Positions 1 to 5,714 of a stretch of DNA of 10,477 nt are shown one piece after another (position 1 is the stretch's first letter; each line of letters starts with the position of its first letter). Origin of the DNA: Rickettsiales bacterium. GTDB lineage: Bacteria > Pseudomonadota > Alphaproteobacteria > Rickettsiales > UBA3002. Location of the stretch: the NCBI GenBank assembly GCA_027489915.1, contig JAIXZB010000213.1:1-10477 (forward strand), written 5' to 3'. Position numbers and translations under genes: made by a program. A model generated the notes under the pieces. It had not been told where the DNA came from. It did not search any database and saw nothing but the letters and a program-made list of their open reading frames with translations.

Positions 1-907
1 ACGATTTGTCATTCACGCCAATATCCCCAAAAATATCGAAGCGTATTATCAGGAAACAGGGCGTGCAGGCCGTGATGGGCTGCCAGCCAACGCATTGATG
101 CTTTATGGCATGCGCGATGTTGTATTACAGCGCAATTTTATCGATGAAGGCAACGCTCCTGATACGCAAAAGCGCATTGAACACCGCAAACTCAATGCTT
201 TGCTTGGGCTATGCGAAACCCCCGCCTGCAGGCGTCAAGTGCTTCTCGAATATTTTTCCGATAGTTGTACACCATGTGGCAATTGCGACCAATGCCTAGT
301 ACCTCCAGTCACATTTGATGCAACCATTGCTGTGCAAAAAGCACTGTCCTGCGTCTATCGCACAGGACAACGCTTTGGTGTGCAATACGTAATCAACGTA
401 TTACTTGGTAAAGACGATGAACGCATTCGCGCTTGTGGCCACCATACAATCAGCACATTTAACATCGGAAAAGAACACAGCGTGAGTGAGTGGCAGGGTA
501 TTTACCGCCAACTTGTGGCACTCAATTTATTATCCGTAAGCAGCGAATATGGCGGATTATCTATTACCGAAGAAGGGCATGCCTTTTTGAAAGAAAAACG
601 CAGCATAGCCCTGAGGCGATTCAGCAAACCTAGCAAAGAACGCAAAAAATCCACCACGAACAGAATACTGGCAGATGAAATGGATGATGGATTATTTCTC
701 GCACTCAAAGCATTGCGTATGGAATTGGCCAAAGCACAAAACATACCGCCTTATGTGATTTTTCACGATAAAACACTGCGCGAACTAGCCAGCGTAAAAC
801 CTAACGCCCGCGAAGAGCTTGCACATATCAATGGTGTAGGTGAAAAGAAAATCGATCGGTATGGAGAGCTATTTCTGAACGTTATACGCAGCTTTGAAGC
901 CGCGTAG
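1..907 (+). CDS. recQ: ATP-dependent DNA helicase RecQ, C-terminal part (5' truncated by window)
   Basis: The reading frame is open from base 2, so the true start lies upstream of the window; about 301 residues are visible. RecQ unwinds DNA 3'-5' during recombinational repair and fork restart. The visible part begins inside the second helicase lobe with the motif VI sequence YYQETGRAGRDGLPA, the arginine-finger region. It continues into the RecQ-Ct zinc-binding module (a Cys in ACRRQ, then the cluster CGNCDQC), then a winged helix (roughly residues 100-170), then a C-terminal HRDC domain (roughly 225-301, with the helix-hairpin-like INGVGEKKIDRYG). All four zinc-ligand cysteines are present. 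The gene ends one base before the end of the convergent LexA-like repressor, leaving no room for a separate terminator. Identification is very secure; only the N-terminal helicase lobe is unseen. Confidence 0.97.
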   Translation, partial: RFVIHANIPKNIEAYYQETGRAGRDGLPANALMLYGMRDVVLQRNFIDEGNAPDTQKRIEHRKLNALLGLCETPACRRQVLLEYFSDSCTPCGNCDQCLVPPVTFDATIAVQKALSCVYRTGQRFGVQYVINVLLGKDDERIRACGHHTISTFNIGKEHSVSEWQGIYRQLVALNLLSVSSEYGGLSITEEGHAFLKEKRSIALRRFSKPSKERKKSTTNRILADEMDDGLFLALKALRMELAKAQNIPPYVIFHDKTLRELASVKPNAREELAHINGVGEKKIDRYGELFLNVIRSFEAA

Positions 908-908
908 A

Positions 909-1517
909 CTACCAACCAGAACGTGAGATAACGCCCCTCACCTCACCTTCAACCCTGAAATCGCTTGCCGCTATGAATGGCTCGAACTGGGTGTTGAAGG
1001 AATTAAGAATAAACGATGTGCCACTTACCTGAAGTTTTTTGATGAGTACTTCACCATCATTCACACACACAAATACTTTACCATTTTCCGGTACATTAGT
1101 TTTACGCGCAATCACCAAATCTCCCTCGTAGAGCTTTGGTTCCATCGATTTACCCTTGGCTTTGACCATAAATCCCTCAACCACAGGAAACGATAAGAGC
1201 TGCGAGGCAATAGGAATTCTATCGATAGGCTCACCATCAAGCACCGAACCTGATGGGCCGCAAGATGCAAGGCCGTATAAGTTCAGATACGTGACCTTGC
1301 TCTCGGGCGCACCAGACACAAGCTGGTAATCCTTTGGATTATACGGATTGCGCTTAAGATATCCCTTTTTCTCCAACTGCCCCATATGATGCGCCACTAC
1401 ACTGGTGGAGGTCACATCAAGCGCTTCCTGCAATTCACGCACGGTGAGCGGGTCATCGATATGCTTTGATAAGAGTGTAAGCAGTTGTTCCTGAACGGGA
1501 TGGAGCGCTTTTGTCAT
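909..1517 (-). CDS. LexA-like S24-family autocleaving transcriptional repressor with UmuD-type Cys-Gly site
   Basis: The 202-residue protein has the length and layout of LexA. Residues 1-65 form a winged-helix DNA-binding domain (LTVRELQEALDVTSTSVVAHH as recognition region). Residues 75-202 form an S24 peptidase/dimerisation domain. The probable catalytic Ser124 lies in GKSMEP and Lys160 in GEVLIKKL. The predicted autocleavage bond is Cys86-Gly87 (LASCGPSG). Classical LexA cuts Ala-Gly, while UmuD cuts Cys-Gly. In this family RecA filaments on single-stranded DNA trigger self-cleavage, which inactivates the repressor. The start at 1517 has no visible Shine-Dalgarno sequence. A multi-half-site operator lies 34-65 bp upstream, so autoregulation is likely. 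It could be the sole LexA of the genome or a second paralogue; most alphaproteobacterial LexA proteins are somewhat longer, so no symbol is assigned. Confidence 0.9.
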   Translation of the reverse strand: MTKALHPVQEQLLTLLSKHIDDPLTVRELQEALDVTSTSVVAHHMGQLEKKGYLKRNPYNPKDYQLVSGAPESKVTYLNLYGLASCGPSGSVLDGEPIDRIPIASQLLSFPVVEGFMVKAKGKSMEPKLYEGDLVIARKTNVPENGKVFVCVNDGEVLIKKLQVSGTSFILNSFNTQFEPFIAASDFRVEGEVRGVISRSGW

Positions 1518-1550
1518 AATGCAAAACTAACAAAATAAAAAAATTTAGCA

Positions 1551-1582
1551 AGAACAATTTGACTTGTTCTATTTTTTGTTCT
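1551..1582. promoter_or_regulatory. Probable operator of the LexA-like repressor (three half-sites)
   Basis: The region reads AGAACAA (1551-1557), six bases, TTGTTCT (1564-1570), five bases, TTGTTCT (1576-1582). The first two elements are a perfect 7-bp inverted repeat and the last two a perfect direct repeat with 12-bp period. The direct GTTC-N8-GTTC arrangement is one base longer than the known alphaproteobacterial LexA box GTTC-N7-GTTC. It sits between the repressor gene (-) and a small forward ORF. Binding by the adjacent repressor is inferred. Confidence 0.7.
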
Positions 1583-1589
1583 AGTTAAT
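1559..1589 (+). promoter_or_regulatory. Possible sigma-70-like promoter embedded in the operator
   Basis: TTGACT (1559-1564) matches five of six positions of the -35 consensus. A -10-like TAGTTAAT lies at 1582-1589, after 17-19 bases depending on which hexamer is taken. The -10 match is only moderate. The -35 box falls between the first two repressor half-sites and overlaps the first base of the second. The third half-site touches the -10, so repressor binding would occlude this promoter. It would produce a leader of about 30 nt before the ATG at 1628. Confidence 0.45.
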
Positions 1590-1627
1590 GGCAGGCAAGC
1601 AAAAAACCACAAAATAGGAATAGTACC

Positions 1628-1825
1628 ATGGCACAACTTCACCACAGCACACTGCAGCGCAATACCATCTCCGTATGGGTTAGTAACGTAATTGCGCATC
1701 TGTGGCACGGTGAAGATGCCATGGTGCGACCTGACAGACACCCGCTGATTGCAGAACGCATTAAGCGCACTCCAGCATTTCAGCCAATACCTATGCCCCG
1801 TCACCTTCGGATGTACTGTAACTAG
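1628..1825 (+). CDS. Small unrecognised protein, candidate target of the LexA-like repressor
   Basis: This 65-residue ORF is not a family I recognise. Support for it being real is positional: an AGGA Shine-Dalgarno (1616-1619) lies 8 nt before the ATG, a TTGACT promoter overlaps the repressor operator upstream, and no better gene occupies 1518-1790. The N-terminal third (TISVWVSNVIAHLWHG) could form an amphipathic helix. The rest is basic and proline-rich (RPDRHPLIAERIKR, then FQPIPMPRHLRMY). There is no clear transmembrane segment or signal peptide. Its last 35 bases overlap the 3' end of the convergent GNAT gene. Small SOS-induced proteins in other alphaproteobacteria include cell-division inhibitors, but no sequence similarity to them is claimed here. 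Confidence 0.5.
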   Translation: MAQLHHSTLQRNTISVWVSNVIAHLWHGEDAMVRPDRHPLIAERIKRTPAFQPIPMPRHLRMYCN

Positions 1826-2300
1826 CAAGGCTAACAAGAGACTCACCCGTCATACGCTGTATTATCCACTCCCTCATTGGAACAGCCCCCAGAGATGCAT
1901 AAAAATCAATCGCAGGGGTGTTCCAATCAAGAACCGACCACTCTAAACGCCCACATCCCTCATCAATGACCTTTTGCGCTAGCGTGGCAAACAATGCCTT
2001 GGCAATACCACGTCGCCTGAACGCAGGATCAACATATACATCCTCGATATAAATACCTGGCCGGCTCATAAAGGTAGAGAAATTATAAAAATACAGCGCA
2101 AAACCTGCAGGCTCTGCGCCTACTTTTGCAATCAAACAATACGCACGGGGCGTATCTCCAAACAGCCAATGCGTAATGAGCGCAGCATCTGCCTTACATT
2201 CATGAGAAAGTTTTTCATAAGACGCTAAATCCTGAATGAATCGCACAATACGTTCCGCATCGTTAATAGTAGCATTTCTAATGATTGGGAAAGAATTCAT
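1791..2300 (-). CDS. GNAT-family N-acetyltransferase, SSAT/diamine acetyltransferase-like
   Basis: The 169-residue protein is a complete GNAT fold, which transfers acetyl from acetyl-CoA to an amine. The beta4-alpha3 acetyl-CoA motif is visible at YIEDVYVDPAFRRRGIAKAL, with pyrophosphate-binding loop RRRGIA. The C-terminal WNTPAIDFYASLGAVP is the typical GNAT motif B and resembles spermidine/spermine acetyltransferase (WNEPSINFYKRRGA in the eukaryotic enzyme). Polyamine acetylation is therefore a reasonable guess, but the substrate is not provable from sequence. The ATG at 2300 has no Shine-Dalgarno. It lies 4 nt after a hairpin that begins in the CCA end of tRNA-Asp, so it may be read through from the tRNA transcript or have a weak or leaderless start. 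Confidence 0.9.
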   Translation of the reverse strand: MNSFPIIRNATINDAERIVRFIQDLASYEKLSHECKADAALITHWLFGDTPRAYCLIAKVGAEPAGFALYFYNFSTFMSRPGIYIEDVYVDPAFRRRGIAKALFATLAQKVIDEGCGRLEWSVLDWNTPAIDFYASLGAVPMREWIIQRMTGESLVSLASYSTSEGDGA

Positions 2301-2323
2301 AAAACCACTTCTACAGGAAGTGG
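2301..2323 (-). terminator. Hairpin plus T4 directly after tRNA-Asp
   Basis: Read on the minus strand, CCACTTC (2323-2317), loop CTGTA and GAAGTGG (2311-2305) form a perfect 7-bp stem followed by TTTT (2304-2301). The 5' arm includes the terminal CCA of tRNA-Asp. The T-tract is short and is followed immediately by the GNAT ATG. It can act as a tRNA-operon terminator, as a 3' processing signal, or as a structure over the GNAT start. Confidence 0.6.
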
Positions 2324-2397
2324 CGGGAGTGACGGGACTCGAACCCGCGGCCTCCTGCGTGACAGGCAGGCGCTCTAACCAACTGAGCTACACCCCC
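2321..2397 (-). tRNA. tRNA-Asp(GTC)
   Basis: A complete 77-nt cloverleaf is readable on the minus strand. The acceptor stem is GGGGGTG/CACTCCC, with one G-T pair. The D-arm is GCTCAGTTGGTTAGAGC. The anticodon stem-loop is CCTGC-CTGTCAC-GCAGG with anticodon GTC, and the T-arm is CGGGTTCGAGTCCCG. The discriminator is G, as expected for Asp, and CCA is encoded. It lies 45 bp downstream of tRNA-Val in the same direction, so the two are probably co-transcribed. Confidence 0.97.
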
Positions 2398-2442
2398 GCA
2401 TTTAATGCGAGATTTTTAGACGTCACTAATCCACCAAGAAGA

Positions 2443-2518
2443 TGGTGGGCGATGAGAGACTCGAACTCCCGACACCCTCGGTGTAAACGAGGTGCTCTAC
2501 CAACTGAGCTAATCGCCC
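2443..2518 (-). tRNA. tRNA-Val(TAC)
   Basis: A complete 76-nt cloverleaf lies on the minus strand. The acceptor stem is GGGCGAT/ATCGCCC, the D-arm GCTCAGTTGGTAGAGC, and the anticodon stem-loop CCTCG-TTTACAC-CGAGG with anticodon TAC. The T-arm contains GTTCGAGTC. The discriminator is A, with an encoded CCA. It is the first gene of the tRNA-Val/tRNA-Asp pair and follows the hup terminator. Confidence 0.97.
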
Positions 2519-2571
2519 CTTCTGAATATGCCTTTTAAGGACAACAACAAAAGTGGGAGCGTCTTAAACAG

Positions 2572-2603
2572 AAAAGACGCAGCTTGCAAGTGCAAACTGC
2601 GTC
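2572..2603 (-). terminator. Intrinsic terminator of hup
   Basis: On the minus strand GACGCAG (2603-2597) pairs with CTGCGTC (2582-2576). An inner TTGC/GCAA stem and a 4-nt loop lie between them, separated by a single A/C mismatch. TTTTCTGTTT follows. It lies about 60 bp after the hup stop codon and before tRNA-Val. The 3' arm can also pair with a downstream AAGACGC (minus strand, 2565-2559) in an alternative hairpin. Confidence 0.8.
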
Positions 2604-2666
2604 TATCTTGTAAGCAGCGCGTGATTGAAACTAAAGAGCCACAACCACACCTGCTAAACACAATGC

Positions 2667-2954
2667 TTATGCAGCCTTGCGCTTGTTCACTTGATCTTTA
2701 AGTGACTTGCCTGGCTTGAACTTAGGCTGGTTCGAAGCAGCAATTTTGATTACTGCGCCAGTGCGTGGGTTGCGGCCTTCGGTCGCTTTACGCTTTACAA
2801 CTGCAAAAGTACCAAAGCCTACAAGGCGCACTTCTTTGCCTTTGGTGAGCGACTTCGACACTGCTTCGATGAATGCATCGAGTGCTTCAGCTGCCTTAGC
2901 TTTGGTGAGTTCGGTTTTATCAGCGATTTCTGCAATCAGCTCGTTCTTGTTCAT
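2667..2954 (-). CDS. hup: HU-family nucleoid DNA-binding protein
   Basis: The 95-residue protein is a full-length HU/IHF-family subunit. It begins with the helix MNKNELIAEIADKTELTKAKA, followed by the conserved turn VRLVGFGTFAV. The DNA-bending arm carries GRNPRTG, with the intercalating proline at the usual site. It ends with the helix FKPGKSLKDQVN and a basic tail. HU dimers bind and bend DNA non-specifically and compact the nucleoid. HU is favoured over IHF because the arm and length match HU. A strong AAGGAGT Shine-Dalgarno precedes the ATG. The gene is flanked by its own terminator downstream and by a terminator-like hairpin plus a 17-bp palindrome upstream, so it is probably transcribed alone. 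Confidence 0.97.
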   Translation of the reverse strand: MNKNELIAEIADKTELTKAKAAEALDAFIEAVSKSLTKGKEVRLVGFGTFAVVKRKATEGRNPRTGAVIKIAASNQPKFKPGKSLKDQVNKRKAA

Positions 2955-3034
2955 GATAGGACTCCTTAAATGGAATGAGAGAAAAGTTACGCTCGCACAA
3001 AGTAGAACACCTATCGTGACATAAGTCTAATTTA

Positions 3035-3051
3035 ACTAGGGTTTCCCTAGT
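3035..3051. promoter_or_regulatory. 17-bp palindrome upstream of hup
   Basis: ACTAGGG (3035-3041), spacer TTT and CCCTAGT (3045-3051) form a perfect 7-bp inverted repeat, 81 bp upstream of the hup start codon. There is no T-tract, so an operator is more likely than a terminator. The cognate regulator is unknown. I see no second copy in the window. Confidence 0.45.
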
Positions 3052-3108
3052 GCGAATGCGTATGCAGATATGACAGTTTCCCAAAAGCTTGTAAAGTATG
3101 AACTCACG

Positions 3109-3133
3109 AAAAATGGCGAAAAAGCGCCATTTT
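3109..3133 (-). terminator. Terminator-like hairpin between the map-SDR operon and hup
   Basis: AAAATGGCG (3110-3118) and CGCCATTTT (3125-3133) form a perfect 9-bp stem with a 6-nt loop. The minus-strand product ends in TTTTT, so it would stop transcription leaving the SDR gene before the hup promoter region. The stem is nearly symmetric and could also work on the plus strand, where no gene needs it. Confidence 0.7.
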
Positions 3134-3209
3134 CTGCAATTTATTTTTCTTGCAATTTTGGTTTATACCCGTGCAAACGTAAAAATATTTTTTAAAAACA
3201 ATAAAAAAC

Positions 3210-3998
3210 CTAGGAAATACTGGGCTTTGAAGGAACTCGCGAAAGCAGCTTATGCACCCATGATTGCGGCAATAGATTCAGTATACGCACACAGAAAATC
3301 ATAGATTTGGGGAAGGAAACATGGGGTTTTCCACAAGCAATTGCACAAAAAATGCGCTGCGCCGCCTCTTCTGCCGACATTATAAAAGGCATGGGGAAGG
3401 CATTTACCTGCGTCATTGGTGTGCGAATAAATCCAGGATAGACCATCACAACCGATATATTTTTTCGCTTAAGTTGCGCACGCAGTGCTTCACCATAATA
3501 GCGCACACATGCTTTACTTGCGCTATATGCAGGAGCAGTAGGCATGGGATACATTCCAGCTACTGAAGATATAATACTGATAGTGCCAAAATTACGCGAC
3601 ATCATCAGTGTAATAACAGGCCAAATGCTATTCAACACACCTTGAATATTCACCTCAAGCACCGAGCGCGCCTGTGTTTCACTTTCTCCCACTTCCCCTG
3701 TGCCAGCGGATATTCCTGCATTCGCAATCACTAAATCTATCGGGCAGATTGCATCCTGCCCTGCAATCCAGAGCGCCATGGCAGCTGCATCGCACACATC
3801 AATAGAAGCTGCATATACTGTAGCAGATTGCGCACGACAGGCATCTGCCACTACCTCAAGGCGCTGAATATTTCTTCCTAGTAGATGCAGCGTAACACCC
3901 GCATTAGCATAACGGCGCGCAAGTGCCGCGCCCAATCCTGATGAAGCGCCTGTTATAAGAATTGAAGTGTGGGATTTGGATTTGCGCGAACTAAACAT
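3210..3998 (-). CDS. Short-chain dehydrogenase/reductase (SDR family) oxidoreductase
   Basis: A classical SDR of 262 residues from the ATG at 3998. The Rossmann cofactor motif TGASSGLG is near residues 16-23, with the NAG motif in VIANAG. The catalytic set is Asn (VNIQG), Ser145 (ISSVAG) and Tyr158-x3-Lys162 (YSASK). PGFIRTPM follows as the usual nicotinamide-side loop. SDRs perform NAD(P)-dependent oxidoreduction of carbonyls or alcohols; the substrate cannot be told. The C-terminus is hydrophobic and basic (MIFCVRILNLLPQSW), as in membrane-associated relatives. The chosen ATG overlaps the map stop codon by 8 bp, which suggests translational coupling. A TTG at 4043 would add 15 residues and overlap map further. 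A hairpin terminator follows about 75 bp downstream. Confidence 0.9.
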   Translation of the reverse strand: MFSSRKSKSHTSILITGASSGLGAALARRYANAGVTLHLLGRNIQRLEVVADACRAQSATVYAASIDVCDAAAMALWIAGQDAICPIDLVIANAGISAGTGEVGESETQARSVLEVNIQGVLNSIWPVITLMMSRNFGTISIISSVAGMYPMPTAPAYSASKACVRYYGEALRAQLKRKNISVVMVYPGFIRTPMTQVNAFPMPFIMSAEEAAQRIFCAIACGKPHVSFPKSMIFCVRILNLLPQSWVHKLLSRVPSKPSIS

Positions 3999-4821
3999 AC
4001 GGCGGAAAATGACGCCCAGTTGCGGAAGCTGTAAAAATTTCAAATCCAGTGGCAGTCACCGCTAGTGAATGCTCGAACTGTGCAGAGAGCGATTTATCAC
4101 GCGTAGTAACCGTCCAACCATCGTGACGATTCAGTATTGTATCTGGCTTGCCTGCATTCACCATCGGCTCCACCGTAAAGAACATACCTTCTTTCAGCAC
4201 AACGCCTTTTCCAGGTTTGCCAAAATGCAGAATATTAGGCGCAGTATGGAACACGCGTCCAAGCCCATGCCCGCAATACTCACGCACAATCGAATATCCA
4301 TGCTCTTCGGCGTAGGTTTGAATGGCGTGACCAATATCACCCGTTGTGGCACCTGGCTTCACCTGCTCAATACCTAGCATCATGGCATCATGCGTTACCT
4401 GAATCAGGCGCTTTGCTTTTGTAGAGACATCTCCCACATAAAACATACGGCTCGTATCGCCATACCAACCATCCACAATCACAGTGACATCAATATTAAC
4501 GATATCGCCATTATTCAGCTTACGCTCATCTGGAATACCGTGGCACACTACGCGGTTTACGGAAGTACACACGGACTTCGGAAAACCGCGGTAATTAAGT
4601 GGCGCAGGAATCGCTCCCGAACCAATAATCATTTCATGGCATATATCATTGATACGCTGCGTAGTCATACCTGGCGCCACAACTTCTGACATAGCATCCA
4701 GCACTTTTGCAGCCAAAGCACCCGCCTTGCGCATGCCTTCCATATCACTTTGCGTGTGAATTGTTATGCCGCGATCATCAGGCATGGTTTCAATCAACTC
4801 ATCATATTCGTCATAATTCAT
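3991..4821 (-). CDS. map: Type I methionine aminopeptidase
   Basis: The 276-residue protein removes the initiator methionine from nascent proteins in the cytoplasm. All metal ligands of the pita-bread fold are present: Asp111 (NIDVT), Asp122 (GDTSRMF), His185 (CGHGLG), Glu218 (TVEPM) and Glu250 (QFEHS). The substrate-contacting His94 (CHGIP) and His192 (VFHTAP) are present too. It has the short bacterial form without an N-terminal zinc finger, but carries about 20 extra residues before the usual TQSDMEGMRKAG start of the domain. The ATG at 4821 lacks an obvious Shine-Dalgarno; Met27 is a possible shorter start but would trim the conserved first helix. It is the first gene of a map-SDR operon and is divergent from the CinA-type gene, 112 bp away. 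Confidence 0.97.
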   Translation of the reverse strand: MNYDEYDELIETMPDDRGITIHTQSDMEGMRKAGALAAKVLDAMSEVVAPGMTTQRINDICHEMIIGSGAIPAPLNYRGFPKSVCTSVNRVVCHGIPDERKLNNGDIVNIDVTVIVDGWYGDTSRMFYVGDVSTKAKRLIQVTHDAMMLGIEQVKPGATTGDIGHAIQTYAEEHGYSIVREYCGHGLGRVFHTAPNILHFGKPGKGVVLKEGMFFTVEPMVNAGKPDTILNRHDGWTVTTRDKSLSAQFEHSLAVTATGFEIFTASATGRHFPPYV

Positions 4822-4933
4822 CAGGGTAGTTAAACAGATAGCAAAACACAGTGCAACCAGCTCTTTGCATTATTACCACATTGTATTTTGCTGCCCATCC
4901 GCTAGATGTAACTGTATATAAAGAGGTATCGCC

Positions 4934-5689
4934 ATGACAACACCCACCGCATGCGTCATAGTAATCGGCAACGAGATTCTCTCGGGGAGAACCCAAGATA
5001 AAAACATCGCATTTCTAGCAAGCGAACTTAGCGCCATAGGCATTCCCCTGCGCGAGGTAAGAGTAATCCCCGATGTTGAACAAACAATAATCGATACAGT
5101 TAGGGCAATGAGTGCTGCCTTTACCTATGTATTTACCACTGGCGGCATAGGTCCGACTCATGACGATATTACCAGCGACGCCATCGCCAAGGCTTTTAAC
5201 AAGCCACTTTTCAAACATCCAGAAGCCGAAAAAGCACTGCTCGCACATTACACTCCCGATCAAGTAAACGAAGCCCGCATGAAAATGGCTTTGGTGCCAG
5301 AAGGCGCGCGCCTTATCACCAACCCCGTAAGCGCCGCACCTGGATTCATCATCGAGAATGTCTACGTTATGGCTGGCGTTCCTCGCATTATGCAAGCAAT
5401 GTTCGATGCTATAAGACCAGCACTTAAGGGTGGCCCAGCTGTGCTTTCCGAAAGCGTCACAACAACGCTGCCCGAAGGAACAATCGCAGCAGGTCTAACA
5501 GCAATCCAAGCTGAATTCCCTGAAACAGATATCGGGAGTTATCCTTACTTCAAACAGGGTGGTTTTTTCACTACCTTAGTGGTGCGCTCGCCTAATGATG
5601 AACAAAACGCAAAAGCAATGAGCAAAATCAAAGCCCTCATAAAAAATCTGGATGGAGATGAAACATCAGCACCCATTGCGGGCATGTAA
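4934..5689 (+). CDS. CinA-type (MoaB/MogA-fold) competence/damage-inducible protein A domain protein
   Basis: The 251-residue protein is the N-terminal, molybdopterin-binding-like half of CinA standing alone. Diagnostic motifs are IGNEILSGRTQDKN near the N-terminus and TTGGIGPTHDDITSDAIAKAF around residue 70. PGFIIENVYVMAGVPRIMQAMF follows around 137. The C-terminal nicotinamide-nucleotide amidase domain of full CinA is absent; in CinA the N-terminal half carries a pyrophosphatase activity. Alphaproteobacteria often encode these two parts as separate proteins. The ATG is preceded by AGAGGT at a suitable distance. The gene is divergent from map and 25 bp upstream of a secreted protein gene, with which it may be co-transcribed. 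The exact substrate of the stand-alone form is uncertain. Confidence 0.9.
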   Translation: MTTPTACVIVIGNEILSGRTQDKNIAFLASELSAIGIPLREVRVIPDVEQTIIDTVRAMSAAFTYVFTTGGIGPTHDDITSDAIAKAFNKPLFKHPEAEKALLAHYTPDQVNEARMKMALVPEGARLITNPVSAAPGFIIENVYVMAGVPRIMQAMFDAIRPALKGGPAVLSESVTTTLPEGTIAAGLTAIQAEFPETDIGSYPYFKQGGFFTTLVVRSPNDEQNAKAMSKIKALIKNLDGDETSAPIAGM

Positions 5690-5714
5690 CACATTCAAAA
5701 GGGGAGCACATGAA

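Noticed and set aside
1514..1846. A 110-codon minus-strand ORF between the repressor and the acetyltransferase
   Set aside because: It overlaps the 3' end of the acetyltransferase and covers the operator and AT-rich promoter region. Its composition is unlike a protein, and the plus-strand 65-codon ORF has better start signals.
3098..3304. A 68-codon plus-strand ORF starting MNSRKMAKKRHF
   Set aside because: It spans the 9-bp terminator hairpin and the A/T-rich stretch, runs into the SDR gene antisense, and has no Shine-Dalgarno.
4822..4933. Promoters in the map/CinA-type divergent region
   Set aside because: A TATATA at 4915-4920 lies too close to the ATG and lacks a matching -35; no pair with good spacing was found on either strand.
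5652..5714. Longer start of the secreted protein at 5652
   Set aside because: It would overlap the CinA-type gene, lacks a ribosome binding site and places a polar stretch before the signal peptide.
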